Origin: Rhodospirillales bacterium | GTDB lineage: Bacteria; Pseudomonadota; Alphaproteobacteria; BOG-932; Roseiterribacteraceae | Direction of reading: 5' to 3' | Assembly (NCBI GenBank): GCA_028291365.1 | Contig: JAQGIE010000167.1 | Span: 1 to 64,000, forward strand | Length of the DNA stretch: 64,000 nt | Shown here: piece after piece, positions 27,650 to 37,830 of the stretch | Layout of the letters: each line of letters starts with the position of its first letter | How positions within the stretch are numbered: position 1 is the first letter of the stretch | Position numbers and translations under genes: made by a program | The notes under the pieces: model-generated | Told to the model about the DNA's origin: nothing | Database searches by the model: none | The model's input: the letters and a program-made list of their open reading frames with translations, nothing else

Positions 27650-28711
27650 ATGCCGAGTCGCAATTCCGCACGCGTTCTGTTCGTCGATAACGGCGACGCG
27701 CTGCGCCTACTGACGGAGCGTCACCTGACGCGCACGGGCTACGAGGTTGAACTCGCCGCCGACGGCGACGCGGCGCTCGCTGCCTTGCGCGCGCGACCGT
27801 TCGACATCGTCGTGATCGATCACTATCTGCCGACGCTCGGCGGTCTTTCGACCTTACAGGCGATACGTGCGCTGCCGGGCGCGCCGCCGGTGATCTACCT
27901 GACCGGCTCCGACGAAAGCCGCATCGCCGTCGCGGCGTTGAAGGCGGGCGCGTCCGACTATCTGGTCAAGCATGTCGGGCCCGATTTCTTTGCGCTGCTG
28001 CTGACCTCGATCGAAACCTGTCTCGAGGCGGAGCGGCTTCGCCGCGCCAAGACCGCCGCCGACGCCGCCAACGCGGTGCTGGTCGCACGCCAGCGCCTGT
28101 TGCTGCGCGAAATGAATCATCGCGTCGCCAACAGCCTTACGATGGCGCAGTCGCTGCTGCGTCTGCAGGAACGTGAAATCCAGGATCCAACCATTCGGAC
28201 CCTGCTGGTGCAGGCGCAGGAACGCATTGCCGCGATCGCGCAGGTGCATCGCTGGCTCTACGCGCATGACGATTTCGAATCGGTGCCGGTCCACGAATAT
28301 CTGCCGCGCCTGATGACCGGCCTCGCCGGCGCGCTCGATTGCGATCCCGGCGACCGGCTGAAGGTTCATGTCGACAAGCTGCGCCTGACGCCCGATCTGG
28401 TGATCCAGCTCGGCATGCTGACCGTCGAGCTCGTCACCAATGCGCTCAAATACGCTTATCCCGGCGGCGGCGGCGAAGTGCGCGTGGCGCTGCGCGTTGG
28501 CGATGATCTTGCCACGCTGACGGTCGAAGATGATGGCATCGGCTATAGCAGCAACAGCCCGGTCCGCGGCACCGGGCTGGGCACCAAGCTGATCCGCGCT
28601 TTTTCCACCGCACTGGGTGGGAAACTGGCCATCGAAACCGGGGCGGAAGGAACCCGCGTCAAAGTGACGTTTTCGAACGACTCCAGACTGCGCGCCAGCG
28701 ACGCAGCATAA
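27650..28711 (+). CDS. N-terminal receiver domain plus HisKA_2-type histidine kinase
   Basis: Receiver domain VLFVDNGD...IVVIDHYLPTLGG...YLTGSDES...LVK; H-box EMNHRVANSLTMAQSLL; ATPase domain ELVTNALKYAYP, VEDDGIGY, GTGLGTKLI. Confidence 0.9.
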   Translation: MPSRNSARVLFVDNGDALRLLTERHLTRTGYEVELAADGDAALAALRARPFDIVVIDHYLPTLGGLSTLQAIRALPGAPPVIYLTGSDESRIAVAALKAGASDYLVKHVGPDFFALLLTSIETCLEAERLRRAKTAADAANAVLVARQRLLLREMNHRVANSLTMAQSLLRLQEREIQDPTIRTLLVQAQERIAAIAQVHRWLYAHDDFESVPVHEYLPRLMTGLAGALDCDPGDRLKVHVDKLRLTPDLVIQLGMLTVELVTNALKYAYPGGGGEVRVALRVGDDLATLTVEDDGIGYSSNSPVRGTGLGTKLIRAFSTALGGKLAIETGAEGTRVKVTFSNDSRLRASDAA

Positions 28712-28760
28712 TCGGCGCGCGGTTGGATTGGGCGTCGTGTTTCGCTAGCGTCGCCGCCCA

Positions 28761-30401
28761 ATGTCTCGACCTTCACACCTGGATTCGCTGGGGCCCGATT
28801 GGTGGCGCGGCGCCGTCCTGTACCAGATCTATCCGCGCAGTTTCCGCGACGCCAACGGCGATGGAATCGGCGATCTCGGCGGTATCGTCGAGAAGCTCGA
28901 TCATCTGGCGTGGCTCGGCGTCGATGCGATCTGGATTTCGCCCTACTTTCCGTCGCCGATGAAGGATTTCGGCTACGACGTATCCGATTATCTCGGTGTC
29001 GATCCGATTTTCGGCACGCTCGACGACTTTGAAACGGTCACGCGCGAAGCGCATGCGCGCGGCCTGAAAGTGATGATCGACCAGGTCTGGTCGCACACGT
29101 CGGACGAACATCCCTGGTTCCAGGAAAGCCGGCAGAGTCGCAACAACGACAAAGCCGACTGGTTCGTGTGGGCCGACCCCGCGCCCGACGGAGCCGCGCC
29201 CAACAACTGGCTGTCGGTGTTCGGCGGCGATGCGTGGAGTTGGGATCCGCGGCGCTGCCAATATTACCTGCATCATTTTCTCCCCTGTCAGCCGCAGCTG
29301 AATCTGCGCAATGAGCAGGTGATGGCGGCGCTGCTCGACAGCGCGCGTATCTGGATCGAGCGCGGCGTCGACGGATTCCGCTTCGATGCGATCGATTTCA
29401 TGCTGCACGACGCGAAGCTGCGCTCGAATCCCGCGCGCCCGTCACCCGACGGCAAGATCCCGTCCAAGCCGTTCGGGCTGCAGGATCATCTCTACGACAT
29501 GGTGCAGCCCGACACCGGCGCGCTGATCGAGCAACTGCGCGACTTCACCGACCGCTTTCCCGGCGTCGCCACGTTGGGCGAAGTGTCGAGCCAGGAAGGT
29601 GCGCTGGCGCGGATCGAGCACTATACCGGCGGCAACGGCACGCGGCTGCACATGGCCTACACGTTGGCGACGATGAAGCGCAGCTTCAACAAGAGTGCCT
29701 TCGTCGACGCGATCGAAGACGCGCAGGCCGATCTCCTTTCCGGCTGGCTGTGTCTGGCGTTCTCCAACCACGATGTCGACCGTGCCGTGTCGCGCTGGCT
29801 GCCCGACGGCGCCGCGCCGCATCAGCCTCAATTCGTGCGGCTGCTGATGGCGCTGATGCTCACGCTGCGCGGTTCGGTCTGCATGTATCAGGGCGAAGAG
29901 CTCGGCCTGCCGCATTTCGACGTGCCGTTCGAAGCGATGCGCGATCCCTACGGCCTCGCTTTCTGGCCCGCCTTCGCCGGTCGTGACGGCGCGCGGACGC
30001 CGATGCCGTGGGTGCACGACGCCGCCCAGGTCGGTTTCGGCGACGGCGCCGATCCGTGGCTGCCGATCCCCGATACGCATCGCGCGCTGGCGGCGGATCT
30101 GCAGCGCGCCGACCCCGGCTCGCACCTGCATGCCTGGCGCCACTTTCTCGCCTGGCGGCGCACCATGCCAGCGCTGCGCACGGGATCGATCACGCTGGAG
30201 GACGCGCCCGACACGGTGCTCGCCTATACGCGGCGTGAAGGCGACCAGCAGGTGCTGTGCGTGTTCAACCTGTCGGCCGAACCGGCCGAATTTCCGGTCG
30301 GGCGCGCGATGCAGCTCGACGCACCTGAAATTACCGCCACGATCGTGGACGGCATGCTGCGCCTGCCGCCGTTCGGAATCTGGTTCGGACGCCAATCCTA
30401 A
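28761..30401 (+). CDS. GH13 alpha-glucosidase / oligo-1,6-glucosidase-like
   Basis: DWWRGAVLYQIYPRSFRDANGDGIGDLGGI, GVDGFRFDAIDFML, TLGEVSS, FSNHDVDRAVSR, MYQGEELGLP. Confidence 0.93.
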   Translation: MSRPSHLDSLGPDWWRGAVLYQIYPRSFRDANGDGIGDLGGIVEKLDHLAWLGVDAIWISPYFPSPMKDFGYDVSDYLGVDPIFGTLDDFETVTREAHARGLKVMIDQVWSHTSDEHPWFQESRQSRNNDKADWFVWADPAPDGAAPNNWLSVFGGDAWSWDPRRCQYYLHHFLPCQPQLNLRNEQVMAALLDSARIWIERGVDGFRFDAIDFMLHDAKLRSNPARPSPDGKIPSKPFGLQDHLYDMVQPDTGALIEQLRDFTDRFPGVATLGEVSSQEGALARIEHYTGGNGTRLHMAYTLATMKRSFNKSAFVDAIEDAQADLLSGWLCLAFSNHDVDRAVSRWLPDGAAPHQPQFVRLLMALMLTLRGSVCMYQGEELGLPHFDVPFEAMRDPYGLAFWPAFAGRDGARTPMPWVHDAAQVGFGDGADPWLPIPDTHRALAADLQRADPGSHLHAWRHFLAWRRTMPALRTGSITLEDAPDTVLAYTRREGDQQVLCVFNLSAEPAEFPVGRAMQLDAPEITATIVDGMLRLPPFGIWFGRQS

Positions 30402-30415
30402 GCCCTTCCTTGCCC

Positions 30416-30495
30416 CGTTTTCCCTGCGCGAGACGGCATCCAGCCCGTATCGAGTACGGGGCAGGCTCCCGTATCAGGTACGGGGCGGGAAAACG
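30416..30495. repeat. Palindromic element with three-way-junction potential (two tandem hairpins inside a 9-bp inverted repeat)
   Basis: CGTTTTCCC (30416-30424) pairs with GGGAAAACG (30487-30495); inside are CCCGTA-TCGAG-TACGGG (30444-30460) and CCCGTA-TCAGG-TACGGG (30468-30484). Confidence 0.8.
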
Positions 30496-30565
30496 CGCTG
30501 GCCGGAACTCCACCGCCGGCTCCGCTGTTGCCCAAGGTCGGCTGTGTGGAACGAAGGACAAGGCG

Positions 30566-33181
30566 GTGGCCACAAAGACGCTTACGCGCCCGAAGAAGAA
30601 GGCCGCCGCCAAACGCACGACCAAGAAAAGCGCGTCGCCGCCGCAACTCGCGCGCTACCAGTCGATGCGCGATTTCGATCAGACCGAGGAGCCGTCGGGC
30701 GCGACCAGTGAGCAGAGCCTGCCCGCCAACGCCTATCTGATCCAGAAGCACGCGGCGACGCGGCTGCATTACGACCTCCGCCTCGCGCTCGACGGGGTGT
30801 TGAAAAGCTGGGCCGTCACCAAAGGCCCGAGTCTCGATCCGAACGAGCGGCGTCTCGCGGTCGAGGTTGAAGACCATCCGCTCGATTACGGCACGTTCGA
30901 AGGCACGATTCCCAAAGGCCAGTATGGCGGCGGCACCGTCATGTTGTGGGATCGCGGCACCTGGACGCCGGTCGGCGATCCGCATGAAGGGCTGCGCAAA
31001 GGCCATCTCAAATTCGAGCTCGACGGCGAGCGGCTCAAAGGACGCTGGGTGCTGGTGCGCATGGGCGGCCGCGCCGCGCGCGAGAAGAAGCCGAACTGGC
31101 TGCTGATCAAGGAGCGCGACGGGCTCGAGCGCGAAGGCGGACCGCCGGTTACCGACGACTACATGACCAGCGTCACCACCGACCGCGCGATGGAGCAGAT
31201 CGCGGGTGACGCCGATCGCGTCTGGCAATCCAAACCACGCACGCCGGTCGAGCCGCCGGCCAACCGCAAGATCACCGGCGGCAAGAAGGGCAAGCTGCCC
31301 GACTTCGTGCCGGTGCAGCTCGCGACGCGCGTCAAGGCACCGCCCGCCGGCGACAACTGGCTTCACGAAATCAAATTCGACGGCTATCGCACCGAGCTGC
31401 GCCTCGATCGCGGCAAGGTGCAGTTCCTGACACGTCGCGGCCTCGACTGGACCGACCGGTTCGCCAGCCTGGTCGAACCGGCGACGACGCTGCGCGCGGA
31501 AACCGCGCTGATCGACGGCGAAGTCATCGTCCTCGACGCGAAGGGGGTCAGCGATTTCGGTGCGCTGCAGGCCTATCTCAGCGAGGGCAAAAAGGCCCAA
31601 CTGCTCTATTACGCGTTCGACCTGCTGCATCTGGATGGGCAGGACCTCACCGACATGAAGCTCGAGCGCCGCAAGGACGTGCTGCGCGAATTGCTGTCGG
31701 GATTCGGCGGGGATGACCCGATTCGCTATTCCGATCACGTCGTCGCCACCGGTGACGAATTCTACGCCCAGGCCTGCCGTCTGGCACTCGAAGGCGTGAT
31801 CTCGAAGCGGCGCGACTCGCCCTATCGCTCGGGCCGCAGCGATGCTTGGGTCAAATCGAAATGCGTCGAGCGCCAGGAATTCGTCATCGGCGGCTGGACC
31901 CCGCCCACCGACCGCGCGCCGAGCGTCGGCAATCTGCTGCTCGGCGCCTATGAGGGCGACAAGCTGGTCTATGTCGGCAAGGTCGGCACCGGCTTCACCC
32001 GCGCCAGCGGCGCCGATCTGCGCAAGCGGTTGGAAAAGCTCAAAGCCGGCAAGCATCCGTTCGATCGCAAGCCGCCCGACTCGCGCGACGCGCAGTATGT
32101 GAAGCCCGAGCTGGTCGCCGAGATCGAATATCTGACGATGACGCGCGATCGCGTTCTGCGCCACGCGTCCTTCAAGGGGCTGCGTGAAGACAAGGAGGCG
32201 CGGAGTGTCACGATGGAACGTCCCAAGGAGACCCAAGAACAAGAAATAGAAACCAAGGTGCCCGCGACGGGTGTGCGCAAAGGCGACACGTTGCTCATTG
32301 CGGGTGCGCGCATCACCCATCCCGATCGCCGCATCGACGAGGAATCGGGCCTGACCAAAGAAGGGCTGGCCGAGTATCTGGCGCTGGTCGCCGACCGCAT
32401 GCTGCCGCACGTGGCGGGACGCCCGCTATCGGTGGTGCGCTGTCCCGATGGCAGCGGCAAGTCCTGCTTCTATCAAAAGCATATCGGGCGCGGCATGCCG
32501 CCGGGCGTGAAGTCGGTGCACGTGCCCGAGAAGGACGGAAGCGGCGAATATCTGATGATCGACGACCTGCAGGGCCTGCTCGGCCTGGCGCAGATGGGCG
32601 TGCTCGAAATCCATCCCTGGGGCGCGCGCGGCGATGATCCTGAAACGCCCGACCGACTGATCTTCGATTTCGATCCTGATCCCGACCTGCCCTATCAGCG
32701 CGTCATCGACGGCGCCGTCGCGCTGCGCGCGCGGCTGCAGGATCTGGGACTCGAAAGCTTCGTCAAAACCACCGGCGGCAAAGGCCTGCATGTCGTCGTG
32801 CCGATCGCGCGCAAATATCACTGGCCGGTGATCAAGGAATTTTCGCGCGCCGTTGCAACCGCGGTGGCGAAGGACGACCCCGGCTTCGTCGTCACGATGA
32901 CCAAGGCCAAGCGCACCGGAAAAATCTTTCTCGACTTCTTCCGCAACGATCGTGGCGCCACCGCGGTGGCGCCTTATTCGACGCGCGCGCGCCCGGGTGC
33001 GCCGGTTGCGACCCCGCTCTTCTGGGACGAGCTGTCGCCACAGCTGCCGCCCAACCACTTCACCGTCGAAAACCTGCCGCGCCGGCTGGCGACGCTCAAA
33101 GAAGATCCGTGGGCGAAGATGCTGACGCTGCGCCAGGGCGTGACCGCGAAGATGCTCGCGAGCTTGAAGGTGAAGAGCTAG
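30566..33181 (+). CDS. ligD: Multifunctional DNA ligase D (phosphoesterase, ligase and polymerase domains)
   Basis: RLHYDLRLALDGVLKSWAVTKGPS (PE); HEIKFDGYRTELRL, DGEVIVLD (LIG); FDFDPDPDLPYQRVIDGA, TTGGKGLHVVVPI, FLDFFRNDRGATAVAPYS (POL); start approximate (GTG 30566). Confidence 0.95.
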   Translation: MATKTLTRPKKKAAAKRTTKKSASPPQLARYQSMRDFDQTEEPSGATSEQSLPANAYLIQKHAATRLHYDLRLALDGVLKSWAVTKGPSLDPNERRLAVEVEDHPLDYGTFEGTIPKGQYGGGTVMLWDRGTWTPVGDPHEGLRKGHLKFELDGERLKGRWVLVRMGGRAAREKKPNWLLIKERDGLEREGGPPVTDDYMTSVTTDRAMEQIAGDADRVWQSKPRTPVEPPANRKITGGKKGKLPDFVPVQLATRVKAPPAGDNWLHEIKFDGYRTELRLDRGKVQFLTRRGLDWTDRFASLVEPATTLRAETALIDGEVIVLDAKGVSDFGALQAYLSEGKKAQLLYYAFDLLHLDGQDLTDMKLERRKDVLRELLSGFGGDDPIRYSDHVVATGDEFYAQACRLALEGVISKRRDSPYRSGRSDAWVKSKCVERQEFVIGGWTPPTDRAPSVGNLLLGAYEGDKLVYVGKVGTGFTRASGADLRKRLEKLKAGKHPFDRKPPDSRDAQYVKPELVAEIEYLTMTRDRVLRHASFKGLREDKEARSVTMERPKETQEQEIETKVPATGVRKGDTLLIAGARITHPDRRIDEESGLTKEGLAEYLALVADRMLPHVAGRPLSVVRCPDGSGKSCFYQKHIGRGMPPGVKSVHVPEKDGSGEYLMIDDLQGLLGLAQMGVLEIHPWGARGDDPETPDRLIFDFDPDPDLPYQRVIDGAVALRARLQDLGLESFVKTTGGKGLHVVVPIARKYHWPVIKEFSRAVATAVAKDDPGFVVTMTKAKRTGKIFLDFFRNDRGATAVAPYSTRARPGAPVATPLFWDELSPQLPPNHFTVENLPRRLATLKEDPWAKMLTLRQGVTAKMLASLKVKS

Positions 33182-33276
33182 GCGCCTATGCGGGAGCATC
33201 GGGCTCGGCCTGGCCGGTTGCCGCGCCCGGCCTGGCATCGCTCGACAAGTGCCGGTTTCTTCAGTTCCATGGATCG

Positions 33277-34692
33277 GTGCGCTTGCCGAACACATCCAAC
33301 CTGCCGCGCATCGGGCAGGCAATCGAAGCGGCGCGCCGTCTGGCAGCGCAGCAGCTCGACTGGCGCGTCGATCTTGCCGTCACCGGACTCAGTGGTGCCG
33401 GCAAGACCGTCTTCATTACGTCCCTGATCCAGAACCTGCTCGCGTCGGTGCGCGATCCGCTTGCGCTGGAGAGCTTCGTCGCCCACGAGCGGTCGCTGGT
33501 GGGTGCCGAAGAGCGCCCGGCCGGCGCTTCCGAGTTCGAGCTGTTTCCCACCATGGAGAATTTGCGGGTGCTCGCGGGCGAGCGCCCGGCATGGCCGACG
33601 CCGACCTCTGCGGTGCGACGGACCGAACTGGCGCTGCGGTATCGGCGACGTGGGCTCTTGCGCCGTGTCAGCGAGACCAGCGTGCTGACGGTCGGCATCA
33701 CCGACTATCCCGGTGAGTGGCTGCTCGATCTTCCGCTTCTCGAGGAAGACTGGTCGAGCTGGTCGCGGCGAACGCTCGCATTGCTGCGCGAGCCGCCTCG
33801 AGCTGCGCTCGCCGCTGAGTTCCTCGCCTTCGTGGATCGGCTGCCGGCCGACGCGGTCGCGAACGAGGCGGTGGCGCGCGAAGGCCACGAACTCTATCGC
33901 GCTTGCCTGCTGCGGTGTCGCAACGAAGCCAAGCTTTCGATGCTGCAACCCGGCCGCTTCGTGCAACCCGACGGCCAGGGCGATCGGCCGTTATTGTGGT
34001 TCTTTCCCGCGCCGCTCGAAGCAACCGGCGGGGCCGACAAGCTCGCGACCCTGCTCGCGCTGCGTTTCGACCAATATTGCCGGAAGGTCGTCGAGCCGTT
34101 TTTTCGGGCGACGTTCGGCCGGACCAACCGGCAGGTCGTGCTGGTGGATCTGCTGTCGGCGCTGCATGACGGCCCCGATGCGTTCGACGATCTCGGACAC
34201 GCGCTGGGCTCGACCATGGCCGCGCTGGGGGTGAGGCGCGGCGGCGTGCTGGGCGCCTTGTTGCCGCGCCGGTTCGACCGGGTGCTGTTCGCGGCCACCA
34301 AGGCCGATTACCTGCCCGGTTCCGAGCGCGCCAATCTCGCCGGTCTGCTGGACGCCATGCTGGGCCGGGCGCAGCTCGCGGCGAAAACCGCGAACGCGAC
34401 GACGCGCTCGATGGTTCTGGCCTCGGTGCGAGCAACGATCGACGAACGCGTTCGCGCCAACAGCACCGACGTTGATGTCGTGGTCGGGACGACCATGTCT
34501 GAGGGGAAGCGCGTGAAATTCTGGGCCGGCAGGATCCCGCGCAACCCACCGAGAGCGAGCGACTGGACCGTGGAGCGCGTAACCTTTCCCCGATTTCAGC
34601 CGCCGCCGATCTCGACCGCGGTCGGAACGCGGATTCCACACATCAACATGGATGCCGCCGCTCGCTTTCTGTTGGCGGATCTTCTCCGATGA
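33277..34692 (+). CDS. ycjX: YcjX family protein (DUF463, P-loop)
   Basis: DLAVTGLSGAGKTVFITSLIQNLL, GITDYPGEWLLDLPLL, VDLLSALHDG, FAATKADYLP; start approximate. Confidence 0.9.
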   Translation: MRLPNTSNLPRIGQAIEAARRLAAQQLDWRVDLAVTGLSGAGKTVFITSLIQNLLASVRDPLALESFVAHERSLVGAEERPAGASEFELFPTMENLRVLAGERPAWPTPTSAVRRTELALRYRRRGLLRRVSETSVLTVGITDYPGEWLLDLPLLEEDWSSWSRRTLALLREPPRAALAAEFLAFVDRLPADAVANEAVAREGHELYRACLLRCRNEAKLSMLQPGRFVQPDGQGDRPLLWFFPAPLEATGGADKLATLLALRFDQYCRKVVEPFFRATFGRTNRQVVLVDLLSALHDGPDAFDDLGHALGSTMAALGVRRGGVLGALLPRRFDRVLFAATKADYLPGSERANLAGLLDAMLGRAQLAAKTANATTRSMVLASVRATIDERVRANSTDVDVVVGTTMSEGKRVKFWAGRIPRNPPRASDWTVERVTFPRFQPPPISTAVGTRIPHINMDAAARFLLADLLR

Positions 34693-35684
34693 CGACCAAG
34701 CCGTTCGTCGAGGACGAGCCCGCGACCCGTCCGGCCGACATTGCGCCCGTGGCCCTGCTGATCGAGACGGACGACCGGGACCCGGTTCGCCCCGACGCGG
34801 TCACCGAAAGAGCGGCGCTGCTGGAGGGCGTGCTCGTCGCGCCGCGATCGTCACGGCTCCGGCGGGTCGCGGTCCGGCTGTTTGCGCTCGGTGTGGTTGG
34901 GCTCGCGACGATCGGCATCGGCGACTGGCTCATTGAACTCGCGGCGCGTCATTGGCTTCTCGCGGTGGCCGGCGGCATCTTCGCAGCAGCGACCCTGTTC
35001 GGCGTCGGCGCGTGGACTGCGTCCGAGTGGCTCGCCATGCGTCGCTTGCAGCGTGCCGCTGCAATCCACGACCTCGTCAACGTCGCCATCGCTGCCGACG
35101 ACCGGCCGGCGTTGCGGGTGCTGTTGCGCAGCGCGGGTGTGCGTGCGAACGCCGATTCGGTGTTGCTTGAGCGCTGGTCACGCATGAGCGCCGACGTCCC
35201 CGCCGTCGAGATGATGGCGGATTACGAAACCCTGGTGCTCGCCGAGCGTGATGCGGCCGGGCTCGCCGTGATCAGGAAAGCAGTTCGCGACACGTTCGGC
35301 CTGGTGGCGTTGAGCCCGACCCCGATTACCGACACCGCGCTTTTCGTCGGTCGCGCGGCGTCAATGATCCGCGACATCGCTGAAGCCTATGGTCATCGCC
35401 CCGGCAAGCTCGCCACCGCGTCTTTGATTCGACGGGTCCTGCGCGATGTTGGAATCGTGGTCACGAGCGACCTGGCGATCGATGCGGTCGCGCATGCGAG
35501 CGGCGGCGTCCTCCAAAAGCTCGCCGCGGCAGCGGGCGAGGGCGCGATCGCAGGTCATCGCATGGCACGACTCGGCATCGTCACGCTTCAGGTCTGCCGG
35601 CCGGTTCCGTTCTCGCAAGCGACGAAGCCGCGCCTGAAAGACCTGCTTCGGACCGCAACGACGCCGGACGACCCAGCGCGCTAA
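34689..35684 (+). CDS. ycjF: YcjF family membrane protein (TIGR01620/DUF697)
   Basis: Follows ycjX with ATGA overlap; two N-terminal TM segments; C-terminal SLIRRVLRDVGIVVTSDLAIDAV...GEGAIAGHRMARLGIVTLQVCRPVPF. Confidence 0.88.
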   Translation: MTTKPFVEDEPATRPADIAPVALLIETDDRDPVRPDAVTERAALLEGVLVAPRSSRLRRVAVRLFALGVVGLATIGIGDWLIELAARHWLLAVAGGIFAAATLFGVGAWTASEWLAMRRLQRAAAIHDLVNVAIAADDRPALRVLLRSAGVRANADSVLLERWSRMSADVPAVEMMADYETLVLAERDAAGLAVIRKAVRDTFGLVALSPTPITDTALFVGRAASMIRDIAEAYGHRPGKLATASLIRRVLRDVGIVVTSDLAIDAVAHASGGVLQKLAAAAGEGAIAGHRMARLGIVTLQVCRPVPFSQATKPRLKDLLRTATTPDDPAR

Positions 35685-36196
35685 ACGTCCGAACCGTGAA
35701 TCGGACGCACCATGTAGCGCGCATCGTCGCCGTACCCTGCGACTTGGTTGGCGGCGACGGTGAATCCCAGCTGCATCCAGAACGGCACCGAACCGCTGAC
35801 CGAAACCAGCGCCATGCGCGTGAAGCCTTCGCGGCTCTTTTGCTCGACGAGCCGTTCGACGATGCGCGCGCCCGCTCGCATGCCGCGTGCTTCAGGCAGG
35901 AGCGCGAGGTCGTGAATATAGTATGCGTCGGCATCAGGCGGGATCGCGCCGAGCTGGGTGTTCAGCTTGGGCACGCCGCGCCAGGGATGGCTCAGCAGAT
36001 AGCCCGCCAGTTCCGCGTCCGACGCCAAGGCGAAACAGCCGGCGGGATACAGCGCCAGTTTCTCGGCGAGCACCGGGAGATCCTCGGGAAACTCGGCATG
36101 CACGCGCCGCGCGATCGCATCGAGCTGGGCCAGGTCACCGTGCTGCAACGGGCGCCAAGTGAATTTCGTCATGCGCGGTTCCACGCCTACATTCAT
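35681..36196 (-). CDS. GNAT family N-acetyltransferase
   Basis: YYIHDLALLPEARGMRAGARIVERLVEQ, FWMQLGFTVA. Confidence 0.88.
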   Translation of the reverse strand: MNVGVEPRMTKFTWRPLQHGDLAQLDAIARRVHAEFPEDLPVLAEKLALYPAGCFALASDAELAGYLLSHPWRGVPKLNTQLGAIPPDADAYYIHDLALLPEARGMRAGARIVERLVEQKSREGFTRMALVSVSGSVPFWMQLGFTVAANQVAGYGDDARYMVRPIHGSDV

Positions 36197-36201
36197 GCAC
36201 C

Positions 36202-37830
36202 ATGATTCGAGCTGACAGCCAGGACGCCCAGGACGTCGTCGTCATCGGCGGCGGCCATAATGGGCTCGTCTGCGCCTTCTATCTGGCGCGCGCGGGGTTG
36301 AAGGTGCGCGTGCTCGAGCGGCGGAACCTCGTCGGCGGCGCCGCGATCACGCAGGAATTCCATCCCGGCTTCCGCAATTCGGTCGCCAGCTACACGGTCG
36401 GGCTGTTGCATCCGACCGTGATCGCCGATCTCGATCTGCATGGGCGCGGCCTGCGCATCAAGCGGCGCCCGATCTCGAACTTCCTGCCGATGGACAATGG
36501 CGACGGGCTCGAACTCGGCGGCGGCACCGCGCGCACGCAGGCCGAGTTCGCGCGCTTCTCCAAACGCGACGCCGAACGCCTGCCGGCCTACGAAGCGCGG
36601 CTCGAAGCGGCGGCAGATCTGTTGCGCGCCACCTTGACCCGCACGCCGCCGCGCATGGCAGGGCTGGGGGATGTGCCGGGCCTCGCCGGTTTGGGCGCGC
36701 TGCTCGGTCGCGCGCCGATGGAGGCCAAGCGCGATCTGCTGGCGTTGTTCGCGCGCAGCGCGCGCGACTGGCTCGACGACTGGTTCGAGACCCCAGTGAT
36801 CCAGGCCGCATTCGGTTTCGACTCGATCGTCGGCCATTACGCGTCGCCCGATACGCCGGGCTCGGCCTATGTGCTGCTGCATCATGTCTTCGGCGAAGTC
36901 GACGGCGTGCGCGGCGTGTGGGGGCACGCGGTCGGCGGTATGGGCGCGATCACGCAGGCGATGGCGCGCGCCTGCATCGCCGCCGGCGTCGAAATCGAAA
37001 CCAATGCGGCCGTGTCACGCGTGCTGGTGGATCGTGATCGCGTGATCGGCGTCGCGCTCGATGACGGGCGTGAGCTGCGCGCCAGGATCGTCGCCGCGAA
37101 TGTCGGGCCCAAGCTGCTCTATGAACGGATGTTCGAGCCGGGCGCGCTGCCCGACGCGTTCCGCACCCGCATCGAAAATTTCCGCGCCGGCTCAGGCACG
37201 TTCCGCATGAACGTCGCGCTCAACGCGCTGCCGCGCTTCACCGCGCGGCCGACCCGCGATCCGGCGGCGCCGCACCTCGGCTCCGGCATCATCATCGCGC
37301 CGTCGCTCGATTACATGGACCGCGCCTTCCGCGATGCGCGCGAGCAGGGCTGGTCGCGCGAACCGATCGTGGAAATGCTGATCCCCAGCGTGCTCGACGA
37401 TTCGCTGGCGCCGCCGGGCCAGCATGTCGCGAGCCTGTTCGTGCAGCACGTCGCGCCGGTCCTGCCCAACGGACGAAGCTGGGATGGCGCCCGCGACGAA
37501 TTCGCCGATCTCGTGCTCGACACGGTCGAGCGGTTCGCGCCTGGATTCAGAGCCAGCGTCGTCGGGCGACAGGTTCTGTCGCCGCTCGATCTCGAACGCG
37601 ACTTCGGCCTGGTCGGCGGCGATATTTTTCACGGCCGTCTGTCACTCGACCAATTGTGGGCGGCACGACCGGTGCTGGGGCACGGCGATTATCGCGGGCC
37701 GCTGCGCGGTCTGTATCATTGCGGTGCGGGCGCACATCCAGGCGGCGGCGTCACGGGATTACCGGGGCGCAATGCGGCGCGGGAGATTCTGCGCGACCGC
37801 GGCTGGTTCGCACGCATGCGCGGTCACTGA
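36202..37830 (+). CDS. NAD(P)/FAD-dependent oxidoreductase, phytoene desaturase-like
   Basis: DVVVIGGGHNGLVCAFYLARAGLKVRVLERRNLVGGAA (Rossmann); C-terminal YHCGAGAHPGGGVTGLPGRNAA. Confidence 0.93.
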   Translation: MIRADSQDAQDVVVIGGGHNGLVCAFYLARAGLKVRVLERRNLVGGAAITQEFHPGFRNSVASYTVGLLHPTVIADLDLHGRGLRIKRRPISNFLPMDNGDGLELGGGTARTQAEFARFSKRDAERLPAYEARLEAAADLLRATLTRTPPRMAGLGDVPGLAGLGALLGRAPMEAKRDLLALFARSARDWLDDWFETPVIQAAFGFDSIVGHYASPDTPGSAYVLLHHVFGEVDGVRGVWGHAVGGMGAITQAMARACIAAGVEIETNAAVSRVLVDRDRVIGVALDDGRELRARIVAANVGPKLLYERMFEPGALPDAFRTRIENFRAGSGTFRMNVALNALPRFTARPTRDPAAPHLGSGIIIAPSLDYMDRAFRDAREQGWSREPIVEMLIPSVLDDSLAPPGQHVASLFVQHVAPVLPNGRSWDGARDEFADLVLDTVERFAPGFRASVVGRQVLSPLDLERDFGLVGGDIFHGRLSLDQLWAARPVLGHGDYRGPLRGLYHCGAGAHPGGGVTGLPGRNAAREILRDRGWFARMRGH

